Source of the DNA: Cyanobacteriota bacterium
GTDB lineage: Bacteria; Cyanobacteriota; Cyanobacteriia; PCC-6307; Cyanobiaceae
Direction: 5' to 3'
Length of the DNA stretch: 32,403 bases
Assembly (NCBI GenBank): GCA_026389315.1
Contig: JAPLIC010000040.1
Coordinates: forward strand, 1 to 32,403
The position numbers and the translations under genes were made by a program. Below are positions 9,008 to 17,913 of the stretch, in pieces; within the stretch, counting starts at the first letter, position 1; each line of letters begins with the position of its first letter. The notes under the pieces are model-generated. The model was given only the letters and a program-made list of their open reading frames with translations. It did not search any database and was not told where the DNA came from.

Positions 9008-9318
9008 CTTGCTAGCTAGCTAGCCAAATTGCCTGAATGGCAGCAAAGCTATTTTTACATCAGTCCGTGGCACCACTCCTGGCTATGGTTCAAAGCAGCT
9101 AAACCCAGATCATTCCTACCGATTTGCATGGAAAGAAGTCGTTGCTTGGAGTTTGCGCATGCATGACAATAGTGCGCTTGGGCGGTCGAGGGCACTCCCG
9201 AACAAACCGATGCATCAATGTGGTGCACGGGCCTCCGGGCAAAGGCCAAGGACTTATGCCTGTGCACTGTACAGATGCCGACTCAACGAATAGGATCACC
9301 TAGCGTAGTTGTTGCCAG
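9008..9318. other. Intergenic region after the polysaccharide operon
   Basis: Begins with a self-complementary run of tandem CTAG units (core 9011-9024, GCTAGCTAGCTAGC) right after the stop codon. It has no T-run, so it is not a classical terminator. Two short overlapping minus-strand frames (9055-9299) look spurious. No promoter could be assigned, though one for the acyltransferase gene is expected here. Confidence 0.4.
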
Positions 9319-11436
9319 GTGACTTCAAGGATAAAGTTGATTGCCAGCGAAGCAGCCAAACAGCCTCGCCGAGCCACTGGCTACATTGCCGAGATAGATG
9401 GCTTGCGGGCAATTGCGGTGCTGCTGGTACTCATCCACCACCTCAAGGCGGGCTTGTTGGATGGTGGATTCATTGGTGTGGATATATTCTTCGTGATCTC
9501 CGGCTATGTGGTCAGCAAGTCGCTGACAGCGACGCCGGTGCAGGGTGTGGGCAGATATTTGAGTCGCTTTTATGCAAGGCGCATCACCAGGATTCTACCT
9601 GCCTTGCTGGTTTGTCTCGTCGTTACCAGCATTGCCACAGTGCTGTTCATCCCTGAATCCTGGCTGAGTTCTTCGATTCCTACCACTGGCCTATGGGCTT
9701 TTGTTGGGGCAGCCAACATGGCCTTGATGAACACGAATGACGGCTATTTTGCGCCGCGGGCCGAATTCAATCCATTCACCCAAACCTGGTCACTTGGGGT
9801 AGAAGAGCAGTTCTACTTGCTGTTCCCGTGGGTATTTCTACTCTGGCTCGGTTTCCGCTGGAACCCTCGCAAGAGACTGCTGTTCTTGGCCTGGGGGGTG
9901 CTGGGGGTGCTGACGGCGGCATCGTTCATCACAGCTGCACGCTTCAGCATGGTTGAGCCCGATCGGGCTTTTTACAGCGTGCTGAGCCGCTTCTGGCAAA
10001 TGGGGGCGGGGGCCCTGCTTTTCCTATGGCACGATCGCTTGGCGGACGGTTCAGCGGGGGATGCAGCCCCATCGGGAAGGGCCAGGACGGAAGCCCTGCT
10101 GCTCAGCGGTTTCGCCCTGATTGCGGTGGCTGTTCTGATATGCCGACCTGCTCAAGTGCCCTTTCCCCTGGGGTTGGTGCCAGTGGCGGGAACCTTGATG
10201 GTGCTCCATGCCACAGGCCGCGAAGCGGCATCAGGCCTGGTGCTGGCGCGATGGCTGGCCAGCGCACCGGCCAGATGGCTAGGCCGCCGCTCCTATTCCC
10301 TTTACCTCTGGCACTGGCCCGTGATCGTGCTGATGCGCTGGACGGTGGGACTGGAAAGTTGGACCTTGATGCTGCTGGCGGTTGTGATTAGTTTGACACT
10401 GACCTTGATGTCCTTTCACCTAATTGAGAATCCGTTCCGCCACAGCGGAATGCTCAAGGGAATCAGCAACCGGGTGAAGATCGGCGCTGGCCTCCTCGCC
10501 GTCACGATCAGTATGGTCGGGAGTAATTGGCTCTTTTCACACCGCAGCGATCTCAGTCTGTCGGTGACGGGTCAGCGGTATGACTGGTATCCGCTGGAGG
10601 AAAGCAGCGGCTCATCTGGCGGGTCTACGAACCACAAGCCACTGCAGGGCCGCACGATCTTCGTGGTGGGTAATTCCCATGCGGGTGCTTACATCCCACT
10701 GCTCAAGAAAACGAGCCAAGAGCTGGGTTTACGGACCGTGATCAGCAATCAGGGCCTGTGCGCAATGGGTTTGCTCATCGAGCCTGTACGCGAGCGAACG
10801 GGCTGCCTTGAGGTGGAACAGGCCTTCTTGAGGCAACTGCAGCAGGAGGCCAAGCCCGGTGATTTGGTGTTCCTGGCATCGTTGCGGCTGCCGCGCTTCA
10901 CCGACCAGTGGACAACGTCCCTGACGGAAGCGGAGCTGCTGCAACAACAGCAAAGCCCCAAGGCGAAGCAGTTGCGCCAGCTTGGTCTGCACGAAACTGC
11001 AGCCCTGATCGCCTCGCTCCGGGCGCTGGGCCTGCAGGTGATGGTGGATCGACCCAAACCGATCTTTCGGGCAGTGGCCTTTCGCTGCTCGGATTGGTTC
11101 AATCGCGGCAATCCCGCCTGTGCGCCCGGATTTTCTGTGGATCGCTCCTTTGTCGAAGAGCTGAGCCAACCGGTGCTGGGGCAGATGCATTACCTGCAGA
11201 AGGCCACACCGGAGTTGGTGGTGTGGGATCCACTGCCGATGCTGTGCCCGCAAACCAGTTGTGAGGTCTTCCGGCAGGGTCGACCGCTGTTTTTCGATGC
11301 TGACCATCTCAGCGGCTACGGCAATCGCTTGCTTTATGCGTCGTTTGTAGAGACGTTGAAGAAGGTATGGCCAGAACTGGATCAATCTGAGCGGATGGCA
11401 ACCCCAGCTGCCGGTTCCATCAAAAGAAACGGCTAA
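9319..11436 (+). CDS. OafA/YrhL-type acyltransferase with C-terminal SGNH domain
   Basis: Membrane acyltransferase (acyltransferase_3 family) that O-acetylates surface polysaccharide. Residues about 20-370 contain roughly ten membrane helices. The N-terminal signature is EIDGLRAIAVLLVLIHHL followed by GGFIGVDIFFVISGYVV. QTWSLGVEEQFYLLFPW and RRSYSLYLWHWPVIV are further family blocks. After a last helix near 385-405 comes a periplasmic SGNH domain: block I VVGNSHAGAY near 450 and the D-x-x-H element FFDADHLSGYG near the end. In related proteins acetyl groups are passed through the membrane part to the SGNH domain. The 705-residue length is usual for this fusion. The GTG at 9319 is the chosen start; a TTG 18 bases later is possible. 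It probably decorates the glycan made by the neighbouring genes. Confidence 0.93.
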   Translation: MTSRIKLIASEAAKQPRRATGYIAEIDGLRAIAVLLVLIHHLKAGLLDGGFIGVDIFFVISGYVVSKSLTATPVQGVGRYLSRFYARRITRILPALLVCLVVTSIATVLFIPESWLSSSIPTTGLWAFVGAANMALMNTNDGYFAPRAEFNPFTQTWSLGVEEQFYLLFPWVFLLWLGFRWNPRKRLLFLAWGVLGVLTAASFITAARFSMVEPDRAFYSVLSRFWQMGAGALLFLWHDRLADGSAGDAAPSGRARTEALLLSGFALIAVAVLICRPAQVPFPLGLVPVAGTLMVLHATGREAASGLVLARWLASAPARWLGRRSYSLYLWHWPVIVLMRWTVGLESWTLMLLAVVISLTLTLMSFHLIENPFRHSGMLKGISNRVKIGAGLLAVTISMVGSNWLFSHRSDLSLSVTGQRYDWYPLEESSGSSGGSTNHKPLQGRTIFVVGNSHAGAYIPLLKKTSQELGLRTVISNQGLCAMGLLIEPVRERTGCLEVEQAFLRQLQQEAKPGDLVFLASLRLPRFTDQWTTSLTEAELLQQQQSPKAKQLRQLGLHETAALIASLRALGLQVMVDRPKPIFRAVAFRCSDWFNRGNPACAPGFSVDRSFVEELSQPVLGQMHYLQKATPELVVWDPLPMLCPQTSCEVFRQGRPLFFDADHLSGYGNRLLYASFVETLKKVWPELDQSERMATPAAGSIKRNG

Positions 11437-11563
11437 TGGCTGGTTTGCACATCTGGCAAGAGCAGACCCCATCCATGGAAGATCTGCCCCGCCAAAACGG
11501 ACTGCCCAGACCGTTGTCTGTCTTGCCAAAGCAATTGAGGCAAAAGATCAGGTAACAATCCAT

Positions 11564-11593
11564 AAAAAAAGCCCCTCTTTGTGAGAGGGGCTT
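11564..11593 (-). terminator. Rho-independent terminator of the RTX/DUF4214 gene
   Basis: Read on the minus strand, a perfect 10-bp stem (AAGCCCCTCT with AGAGGGGCTT, 11569-11593) and a 5-base loop are followed by seven T residues. It lies about 30 bases after the stop codon of the minus-strand gene. On the plus strand there is no T-run, so it serves the minus-strand gene and not the acyltransferase. Confidence 0.92.
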
Positions 11594-11620
11594 GGAAGGC
11601 AACAATAGAAATGCTGGATA

Positions 11621-13315
11621 TCAGACCACTTGGATGTTTACAGCGTTTAAGTTAGCGAGACTCAATACTGGCGCCGCAACAGCATTTGTTGCAAAGACTA
11701 GGGAACCGGCCCCCCAATTGCCGTCGGCGTCATAAAGCCAATGCCTATTAGTAGTATCATAGGCTAGACGTGTATAGGCCAAATTCGCAGCAGTAATGTT
11801 TGCATTAGTGTCAACAAGTACATAATTGGTATTGGTGGAGACGGCGGGAGCATTAAGTACATCGGAATAAGTCACAGCCGTACCTGCTGTCAAGCCCACG
11901 AAGGCCGATGCACTCAAACGCAAGACATCAGAAGCTGCAGTATTGAGTGGGTTGAAATCCGTAATAGTGTCAGCATTGGCTACTCCCACAAAATCGGAGC
12001 CAAGGTTGTCGTAAATAAAGGTGTCTCTGCCAGTACCACCTGTAATATTATCGTTACCAGCTCCACTATTGATCGTGTCATTACCAGCATCGCCGAAGAT
12101 GACATCACCACCAGCGTCTCCATTAAGGATATCTGCTCCACCATTACCGAAGAGATTATCGATATTGGCGCCGCCACTGATGGTGTCATCACCACCACCG
12201 CCTGTTAAATTGTCTTGAGAAGAAGAACCTAGAATGGAAACTGCAGGGTTGGTTGCTGCTATTGCATTGTAAGATGTAACAATAACACCGTTGGCCGTAG
12301 CTGAAGCAAGGGCAGAGGCATCGAATACGGTGGCTCCACTTTCACCAAAGGCCGTAAAGTTAGTAAGTGCTGATAAGGAACCGCCGACGGCGATTCTCTT
12401 TGCCCCGGTGGCAAATGACGGGAGGCCGCCAGTTACAAAAGAGATGGCGGCTGTCTCATTGGCAAAGGCAAAGTTGATGTTCTCAATGTTGGCGAACTTT
12501 ACATTTGATGTTGCACCAAAGGTGCCTCCAAGGTAGTTGCCTGAGCCGATGTTGATCGTATCGTTATCAAGCATGCTGGGATCAGCTAGAGTATCACTTG
12601 TTGCTGCTGCTGCGTTAGTGATAGTGCCAGCTGCCGCATTCACAACTTGATTATTAGCCGTAAAACGGAATGGTACCTCCTCCGCAACACCTGGCGTGAT
12701 GATACGCACACCCGTGGTGCTGGTGAACACATCTTGGAAAGTGCTCAGGGCCAAGGTGTCCGTGCTGCCGCCGCCGTTGGTGGCGATCAACAAATTAACG
12801 GTTGCCGTTGTTTGGGCTGCCGTAGGGATCGTGGCAACAGTCTTAACTGGAGCGAGAAAACTGACACCCGTAGCCAACCCATTTACACCGCTATAAGCCA
12901 AAATGCCAGCGGTGGATTTAGCGACTTCAGCGGTGAACTGATCAGCCCCGGTGATCTTGGACGACACAGCAATGCCGTCAGCAGTAGTGTTTCCCTGGGA
13001 TAGGGCTGAAGTCACCAATGCGAGACCAACGCTTTGGGTCGTCAGGGCGCCGGTATTGATCTGGTTTACCCAATAGGTGAGCCCTGCGGCTTCCGGAACC
13101 CGATTAAAGAGGCGCTGATAATAATCTGCGACGATTTGAGAGGTGGTCTTACCAGCAATCGTGGCAATGTACTCAGGAGATGCCGCAAAAGCATCGGCCA
13201 CTTGAGCCTGCGTTGAAGAAGCGTTTGCGGTCGTCCAATAGGCAAGGCCTTCGGGATCCGCAGGCCTACCGAAATAGGCGAGGTAGAGAGCTTGAACTTG
13301 GGCTGCTGTGGCCAT
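11621..13315 (-). CDS. Secreted DUF4214 and RTX (calcium-binding repeat) surface protein
   Basis: 564 residues. The N-terminus has two DUF4214-type units: QALYLAYFGRPADPEGLAYW (about 8-55) and a second around YYQRLFNRVPEAAGLTYW (about 65-110). A Thr/Ala/Asn-rich stretch with beta-strand character follows. Near 365-435 lie about seven RTX nonapeptides (GGGGDDTIS, GDAGNDTIN, SGAGNDNIT, GGTGRDTFI). RTX repeats bind calcium and fold outside the cell after type I secretion. There is no N-terminal signal peptide, as expected for that route, and no secretion genes are in view. Cyanobacterial S-layer-like and motility-related surface proteins share this composition (Cys-free, acidic). No strong ribosome-binding site precedes the ATG at 13315. 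The gene stands alone with its own terminator among glycan genes, suggesting cell-surface use. Confidence 0.88.
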   Translation of the reverse strand: MATAAQVQALYLAYFGRPADPEGLAYWTTANASSTQAQVADAFAASPEYIATIAGKTTSQIVADYYQRLFNRVPEAAGLTYWVNQINTGALTTQSVGLALVTSALSQGNTTADGIAVSSKITGADQFTAEVAKSTAGILAYSGVNGLATGVSFLAPVKTVATIPTAAQTTATVNLLIATNGGGSTDTLALSTFQDVFTSTTGVRIITPGVAEEVPFRFTANNQVVNAAAGTITNAAAATSDTLADPSMLDNDTINIGSGNYLGGTFGATSNVKFANIENINFAFANETAAISFVTGGLPSFATGAKRIAVGGSLSALTNFTAFGESGATVFDASALASATANGVIVTSYNAIAATNPAVSILGSSSQDNLTGGGGDDTISGGANIDNLFGNGGADILNGDAGGDVIFGDAGNDTINSGAGNDNITGGTGRDTFIYDNLGSDFVGVANADTITDFNPLNTAASDVLRLSASAFVGLTAGTAVTYSDVLNAPAVSTNTNYVLVDTNANITAANLAYTRLAYDTTNRHWLYDADGNWGAGSLVFATNAVAAPVLSLANLNAVNIQVV

Positions 13316-13795
13316 ACTGAGAAACTCTGGATCAGAGGTGATTGGGTGAGGGGACCTACGCAGGTGAACTGCGTACGCCGTAGACCCTAACTGGGCTAGG
13401 CATCTCTGTTAAGGCTATCACCCTGGGTGAGACCTCACCAGACAAGGTTACCCTAACTCCATAGCTGAGTCAGTCAACGCTTTTTCGACCGCCCGTATGA
13501 CGCTTTCAAGACAGGCTGACCACTGGAAGGGCCGGTCCCGGCTGGGACATCAACCCTGGGGACGGCCGGGGGGCAGCGGGGAGGGGCCATGGCTCAAGGG
13601 CCTGGGGCGAAGGGCTTGCTTTTCGCCTGGCTCTGAATTTCTGGTTCACGCGGGCTGGTGGTAAGCAAGATCAGCGGATGAAAATCGTCATTTTTCAGAC
13701 TTTTGCGCTTCTGTTACATTAAGTTCTGAGTTCCACATCGATCCCTGTCCAGTTTCGACAACATCGGCCTTTCGGCAGGCCCAAGCCAGTCTAAC
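13316..13795. promoter_or_regulatory. 480-base regulatory region with clustered GGTGA/TCACC sites
   Basis: Divergent intergenic region between the RTX gene and the GT4 gene. Within 13337-13439 the pentamer GGTGA occurs four times (13337, 13345, 13363, 13426) and its complement TCACC twice (13418, 13435). Two of these form the palindrome TCACCCTGGGTGA at 13418-13430. All lie upstream of the RTX gene start, where operators would be. The half nearer the GT4 gene is GC-rich with no clear element. Promoter boxes could not be assigned reliably. Confidence 0.4.
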
Positions 13796-14986
13796 GTGAA
13801 GCTCGTCTGGATTGACCTGCTGCCGATGCTACCCGGCGGGGCCAACGGCGGGGCCAAACCCATCATCATTCAGTTGCTGCAGCGGCTGGCGGCCCGTCAG
13901 CCCCAGACTCGCTTCACTGCCGTGTGCCAAGCGGATGCGGCCACCGAGCTGCGGGCCATTGAAGCAGCGAATCTCAACTTGCATATCCAAGGAACAGCCG
14001 CCCAAGATGGGGGGGCAGCCCAGGAGCGCTGGCTGGGTTCCCGTCGCCTGGCCAGGCTGCAACGCCGCCTGCTCGGGGGATCCGGTCAGCCTCGCCTCCA
14101 GACCCAGCTGCTTTTCTGCCCCTTCGGCGTACCCCTGATTCAGCGGCCAGCCCAGGCCACCGTCTGCACCTTCCACGACCTGCTAGTGGATGCCTACCCT
14201 GACTTCTTTGCGCCTGAGGTGCAGCGCGAACGGCTGGGCCACTTTCGCCGCATGGTGAGCAGCGCCACCCGCATTGCCGCCATCTCGCAATTCTCCCGCG
14301 ATCTGGCCATCGCCAAGGGGGTCGAGGAACATCGGATCAGGGCCATTGCCCACCAGTTCCCCCCCAGGCCAGCCAGCGTTCCAGGCGATTCCGCCAAAGC
14401 AGGGCCGCCACTGGGGTTGGGCCATCATAGGTTCCTGCTCTATCCGGCCAATCTGTGGAGGCACAAAAACCATGAGTTGCTGTTCACCGCCTTCGCGATG
14501 GCACGCCAGCAGGGCCTGGATCCCAACTTGAAGCTTGTCTGCAGCGGCGATGGGGTCGACCGGCTCCAGGAGCTACGCAAGGTGGCCTCGCGCCTCGGGC
14601 TGGCCGATGCGGTGCTCCTGCCGGGATTCGTCAGCGACGCCACCATGCAGGCCCTCTACCGCCATGCCCTCGCCGTGGTGTTCCCCTCCCTCTACGAGGG
14701 CTTTGGAATGCCGGTGATCGAAGCGATGGGGCAAGGCCTTCCCGTGGCTTGCTCGAACAGCACCGCCCTGCAGGAAGTGGCAGGGTCGGCGGCCCTCCTT
14801 TTTCACCCCGGTTGCCCCCAGGAGATCGCCGCTGCTCTCCATCGCCTGAGTGAGGATGGGGAACTGCGCGGTACGCTGATCGCGCGAGGCAGAGAACAGG
14901 CGCAGCGCTATCAGGATCCGGATGCCATGGCTGATCAATACTGGGATCTGTTTTGTGAGGCCCTCGCGCCCACCAAGGTGCGCTGA
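13796..14986 (+). CDS. Family 4 glycosyltransferase
   Basis: Transfers a sugar from a nucleotide-sugar donor onto a growing surface glycan in the cytoplasm. The 396 residues form a GT-B fold. The N-terminal acceptor side starts KLVWIDLLPMLPGGANGG; the C-terminal donor side has RFLLYPANLWRHKNHELLF and LLPGFVSDATMQALYRHA. The EX7E motif YEGFGMPVIEA lies near residue 300. The start is GTG at 13796, since no in-frame ATG precedes the domain. The stop overlaps the next gene's ATG by one base, so the two glycosyltransferases form a coupled pair. Composition is high GC like the host, unlike the 1.5-9 kb operon. Donor and acceptor unknown. Confidence 0.9.
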   Translation: MKLVWIDLLPMLPGGANGGAKPIIIQLLQRLAARQPQTRFTAVCQADAATELRAIEAANLNLHIQGTAAQDGGAAQERWLGSRRLARLQRRLLGGSGQPRLQTQLLFCPFGVPLIQRPAQATVCTFHDLLVDAYPDFFAPEVQRERLGHFRRMVSSATRIAAISQFSRDLAIAKGVEEHRIRAIAHQFPPRPASVPGDSAKAGPPLGLGHHRFLLYPANLWRHKNHELLFTAFAMARQQGLDPNLKLVCSGDGVDRLQELRKVASRLGLADAVLLPGFVSDATMQALYRHALAVVFPSLYEGFGMPVIEAMGQGLPVACSNSTALQEVAGSAALLFHPGCPQEIAAALHRLSEDGELRGTLIARGREQAQRYQDPDAMADQYWDLFCEALAPTKVR

Positions 14987-15885
14987 TGGGCCAGGCTGCC
15001 GTCACGATCAGTGTGATTACCCCCTCCTACAATCAGGGGGAATTTCTTGGGCGCACCCTGGCCAGCGTTGCCAGCCAGAGCCATCCTGCCCATGAGCACC
15101 TGGTGTTCGATGGTGGCAGCAGCGACGCCACTCTCGATGTGCTGCGCCTTGCTGGGGCCGGAGTTAACTGGGTATCCCGACCTGACCGGGGCCAGGCCGA
15201 TGCGGTGAATCAAGGGTTGCTGGCTGCCAGCGGTGATGTCATTGGCTGGATCAACTCTGACGACATCTATTACCCCGGCACCTTGGCGCGGGTGGCTGGC
15301 GCCTTCGAACGCCACCCGGAACTTGATGTTCTCTACGGCAAGGCGGATCATATTGATATCCACGACCAAGCTTTTGAAGCCTATCCAACCAGCTTCTGGG
15401 ATCCCCAACTGCTTCGCCATACCTGCTTCATCTGTCAGCCGGCCTTGTTCTTCCGCCGCCGGGTGATTGAACAGGTGGGTCTATTGGATTCAGACCTTCA
15501 TTACTGCATGGACTACAACTACTGGCTGAGGCTCGCAGATGCCGGATGTCGCTTCTCCTATCTTCCTTACAAGCTTGCTGGATCGAGGCTCTATGCAACA
15601 AACAAAACATTGCAGGATCGTGTAGCCGTGCATCGTGAGATCGCTGAAATGTTTAAGAGATATTATGGCAACGTACCCCTTCGCTGGGTGTATGCCTATG
15701 CCCACTACAGGACAGCGGCCCATATCAATCGCGATCGGAATCCTCTGCGTTATAAGTTTGGCATCTATCTGCAGACAATGCTTAATCAATGGCGCTGGAA
15801 CCAGCGACTCGGCCTCAGCGCTCTACTGCAACTACGGCGCGATAGCCGCGCCCACGCTCAGCTGCAGGCGCCTGCCTCGTCATAG
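14986..15885 (+). CDS. Family 2 glycosyltransferase
   Basis: GT-A fold glycosyltransferase of 299 residues. The nucleotide-binding start ISVITPSYNQGEFLGRTL is at about 8-25, HLVFDGGSSDATLDVL follows, and the DXD-type metal site is in IGWINSDDIYYPGTL near residue 88. A catalytic-base region lies around CMDYNYWLRLADAG. Its role is adding a sugar during surface glycan assembly. Translation is coupled to the preceding GT4 gene through a one-base overlap. Its 3' end overlaps the opposite-strand GT4 gene by 28 bases, so transcripts from the two sides are complementary there. Sugar specificity cannot be deduced. Confidence 0.9.
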   Translation: MGQAAVTISVITPSYNQGEFLGRTLASVASQSHPAHEHLVFDGGSSDATLDVLRLAGAGVNWVSRPDRGQADAVNQGLLAASGDVIGWINSDDIYYPGTLARVAGAFERHPELDVLYGKADHIDIHDQAFEAYPTSFWDPQLLRHTCFICQPALFFRRRVIEQVGLLDSDLHYCMDYNYWLRLADAGCRFSYLPYKLAGSRLYATNKTLQDRVAVHREIAEMFKRYYGNVPLRWVYAYAHYRTAAHINRDRNPLRYKFGIYLQTMLNQWRWNQRLGLSALLQLRRDSRAHAQLQAPASS

Positions 15886-17009
15886 AGATGCAGAAGTTCT
15901 TCAGTACTGCGCTGCCAACTAAACGACTTGGAGCGTGCAACGGCTGCCCGTGAAAGACGCTCGCGTAGCTCAGGCTGACTGCTGATCATGTGGAGAGCCT
16001 GTACCCAGGCCCCCACATCATCCGGAGAGAGAAGTAGGCCGGCATCAGCCACGATTTCAGGCAAAGAAGTGCGATCCGAGCACAGCACCGGTGCACCCAT
16101 TCCCATGCCCTCCAGCACCGGTAGCCCGAAGCCCTCATAGTGGCTGGGATAGAGATTGACCAGACAGTGGCTATAAAGCCAGGCCAATTCCGCTTCACTC
16201 ACATAGCCCAGCAGGTGAATGTCAGACGACCATGGCGATAGCTGGCGATGGCTTTCGAAATCGTCCATCAACCAGCCCTTGCCTCCGGCCATCACTAGGG
16301 GCAGCGGAGCCCCACCAGAGGCACGGAAATGATTGTAAGCATCCAGCAGAAAGAGCTGATTTTTGCGCGGTTCGATCGTGCCGACCGAAAGCAGAAAGGG
16401 ATTGCCCCGGCGGCACACCGCTGCATCGGGGGCCGTGGCCTTCACCTGGAAGCCTGGCTGCTCGAAACGAGAGGCTGGATAAATCACCCGCACTTGGCGG
16501 GGATCAACGTGGGGGAAATGGCGCAGAAAGGACTGCCGCGAAGCCTGGGAGATGGCCACAAACCAAGTGGCGTTGAGAGCCGCCTGCAGAACACCGTTGA
16601 AGCAACCGATGCGGTTGGCTTCGGATGTCCACTCCGGATGCTCGGCAAAACTCATGTCATACAATGTATAAATCACTCTGGGACTGACCTGCCAAGGTGG
16701 GCACCAGAAATTGTTGGCATGGAGTAGATCAAAACGATCCAGCAGCCCGCAGACTTGCTCGCGGTTCTGCCAGAAATCACTGGCCTGGCGCCTGCTGACC
16801 AGTCGAGGTCCATAGCCCACTCCCCTGGAGCGATGGGGAAAGGCCGCAGCCATCAGGGGATCGTGAAAGAAATCACCAAATCCCGTGAGCAGGGTGAAGC
16901 GATGCCGCTGCGGTTCTGCCGCCAGCAGACCGTCAATCAAAGCGGCCGCATAAAATCCACATCCCGCCTTGCGTGGGCCGGTCTGGCTGACATCGAAAGC
17001 GATCTTCAC
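15858..17009 (-). CDS. Family 4 glycosyltransferase
   Basis: GT-B fold glycosyltransferase of 383 residues. It has KIAFDVSQTGPRKAGCGFYA at the N-terminus, the donor-domain entry FLLSVGTIEPRKNQLFLLDA near 205, LLGYVSEAELAWLYSHCLV, and the EX7E motif YEGFGLPVLEG near 295. It most resembles mannosyl/rhamnosyl transferases of the GT4 type, but specificity is inferred only. It overlaps the upstream minus-strand GT2 gene by 4 bases (shared ATGA) and converges with the plus-strand GT2 gene over 28 bases. It probably adds one sugar of the same glycan. Confidence 0.9.
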   Translation of the reverse strand: MKIAFDVSQTGPRKAGCGFYAAALIDGLLAAEPQRHRFTLLTGFGDFFHDPLMAAAFPHRSRGVGYGPRLVSRRQASDFWQNREQVCGLLDRFDLLHANNFWCPPWQVSPRVIYTLYDMSFAEHPEWTSEANRIGCFNGVLQAALNATWFVAISQASRQSFLRHFPHVDPRQVRVIYPASRFEQPGFQVKATAPDAAVCRRGNPFLLSVGTIEPRKNQLFLLDAYNHFRASGGAPLPLVMAGGKGWLMDDFESHRQLSPWSSDIHLLGYVSEAELAWLYSHCLVNLYPSHYEGFGLPVLEGMGMGAPVLCSDRTSLPEIVADAGLLLSPDDVGAWVQALHMISSQPELRERLSRAAVARSKSFSWQRSTEELLHLYDEAGACS

Positions 17010-17908
17010 CGGTTGTTAGCGGGGGGGAGAAGGCGCTCTCCTACCAAGCCAGGAGTCTGAAATGGTTGGAGACGACTCCAAAGCTTGCGCGGATAACGGC
17101 GCCAGAATGAATCCTTGATTCCAAGTTCGCGGTTGATGGCCGCAAGTTGCCGGCTTCCACGCAGAATGGCACCGAATCCTGACGTTGCCCCCCCCTCCGC
17201 CATCCCTACCAAAGGGCTTGTGCAAACTCTCACCCCCATGGCAAGGTCAAGGCGTAAAAGCAGGGATTGCATCAACTTATAGTCAGCAGATAAATTGTAG
17301 TGCTCATCAAACCCCTCCGTCCGATAAAGATCGGTTTGGGCAAAGAATCCAGGATGGGGATAATGAAGTCCAGATCTCAGCAGTCGTTGCCAAGAGTGGC
17401 GATCCGCCGGCAAAGGCTGAACATCCCACGAATGCCTAACCCTATAGGTAGGGCGGCGAAAATAAACAATTGAAGAAAGTAAAATTGATGCCCGCTGGTT
17501 GAGGCCATCACGAACAAGCGCGTAGTATCCGCCGGGATCAATTATCATGTCATCGGCATTGAGAATATGGGTGAAATGACCTCTGGCCAGCCGCAGCCCC
17601 TCATTCATCGCCCTGTATACACCTCCGGCTACCCCTTGCTTGATTCGACAGAGTGGAAATCGCTCAGCATGGCGACATGCTTTCTCCATCGTGGAATCAC
17701 TTGATCCACCATCAATGATCCAGTGTTCCAACTGGTGGCCATGCTCCGCCAGTGCTGCGGTCGCTGCCGCCACCGAGCGCAAGGTGTCTGCGATGGTGGC
17801 GGCCGCATTGAGGCATGGCGTAATCACCGTTAACAGGGGCCTCAAGGTAACGACGACTCTGTTGGGCACGGTGAACCATACACTCACTAACCCAGGCGCA
17901 ACCGGCAC
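17006..17908 (-). CDS. Family 2 glycosyltransferase
   Basis: GT-A fold glycosyltransferase. LLTVITPCLNAAATIADTL opens the domain near residue 25, LEHWIIDGGSSDSTMEKA follows, and FTHILNADDMIIDPGG carries the DXD-like metal site. This is the WcaA/colanic-acid-like GT2 type with a relatively short C-terminus. The ATG at 17908 leaves only 5 bases to the divergent gene at 17914, too little for two promoters. A later start, GTG at 17887 or 17869 or TTG at 17845 (just before the conserved TVITPCLN), is therefore plausible. It is coupled to the downstream GT4 gene by a 4-base overlap. Function in glycan assembly is inferred. Confidence 0.88.
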   Translation of the reverse strand: MPVAPGLVSVWFTVPNRVVVTLRPLLTVITPCLNAAATIADTLRSVAAATAALAEHGHQLEHWIIDGGSSDSTMEKACRHAERFPLCRIKQGVAGGVYRAMNEGLRLARGHFTHILNADDMIIDPGGYYALVRDGLNQRASILLSSIVYFRRPTYRVRHSWDVQPLPADRHSWQRLLRSGLHYPHPGFFAQTDLYRTEGFDEHYNLSADYKLMQSLLLRLDLAMGVRVCTSPLVGMAEGGATSGFGAILRGSRQLAAINRELGIKDSFWRRYPRKLWSRLQPFQTPGLVGERLLPPANNR

Positions 17909-17913
17909 CCTGA

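Noticed and set aside
9009..9027. CTAG palindrome as a terminator
   Set aside because: Self-complementary but AT-rich, without loop or T-run.
10729..11529. 266-residue minus-strand frame
   Set aside because: Shadow of the acyltransferase SGNH region; no domain.
13606..13630. GGCGAA/TTCGCC inverted repeat as a terminator or operator
   Set aside because: Only six paired bases and no T-run; expected by chance in this composition.
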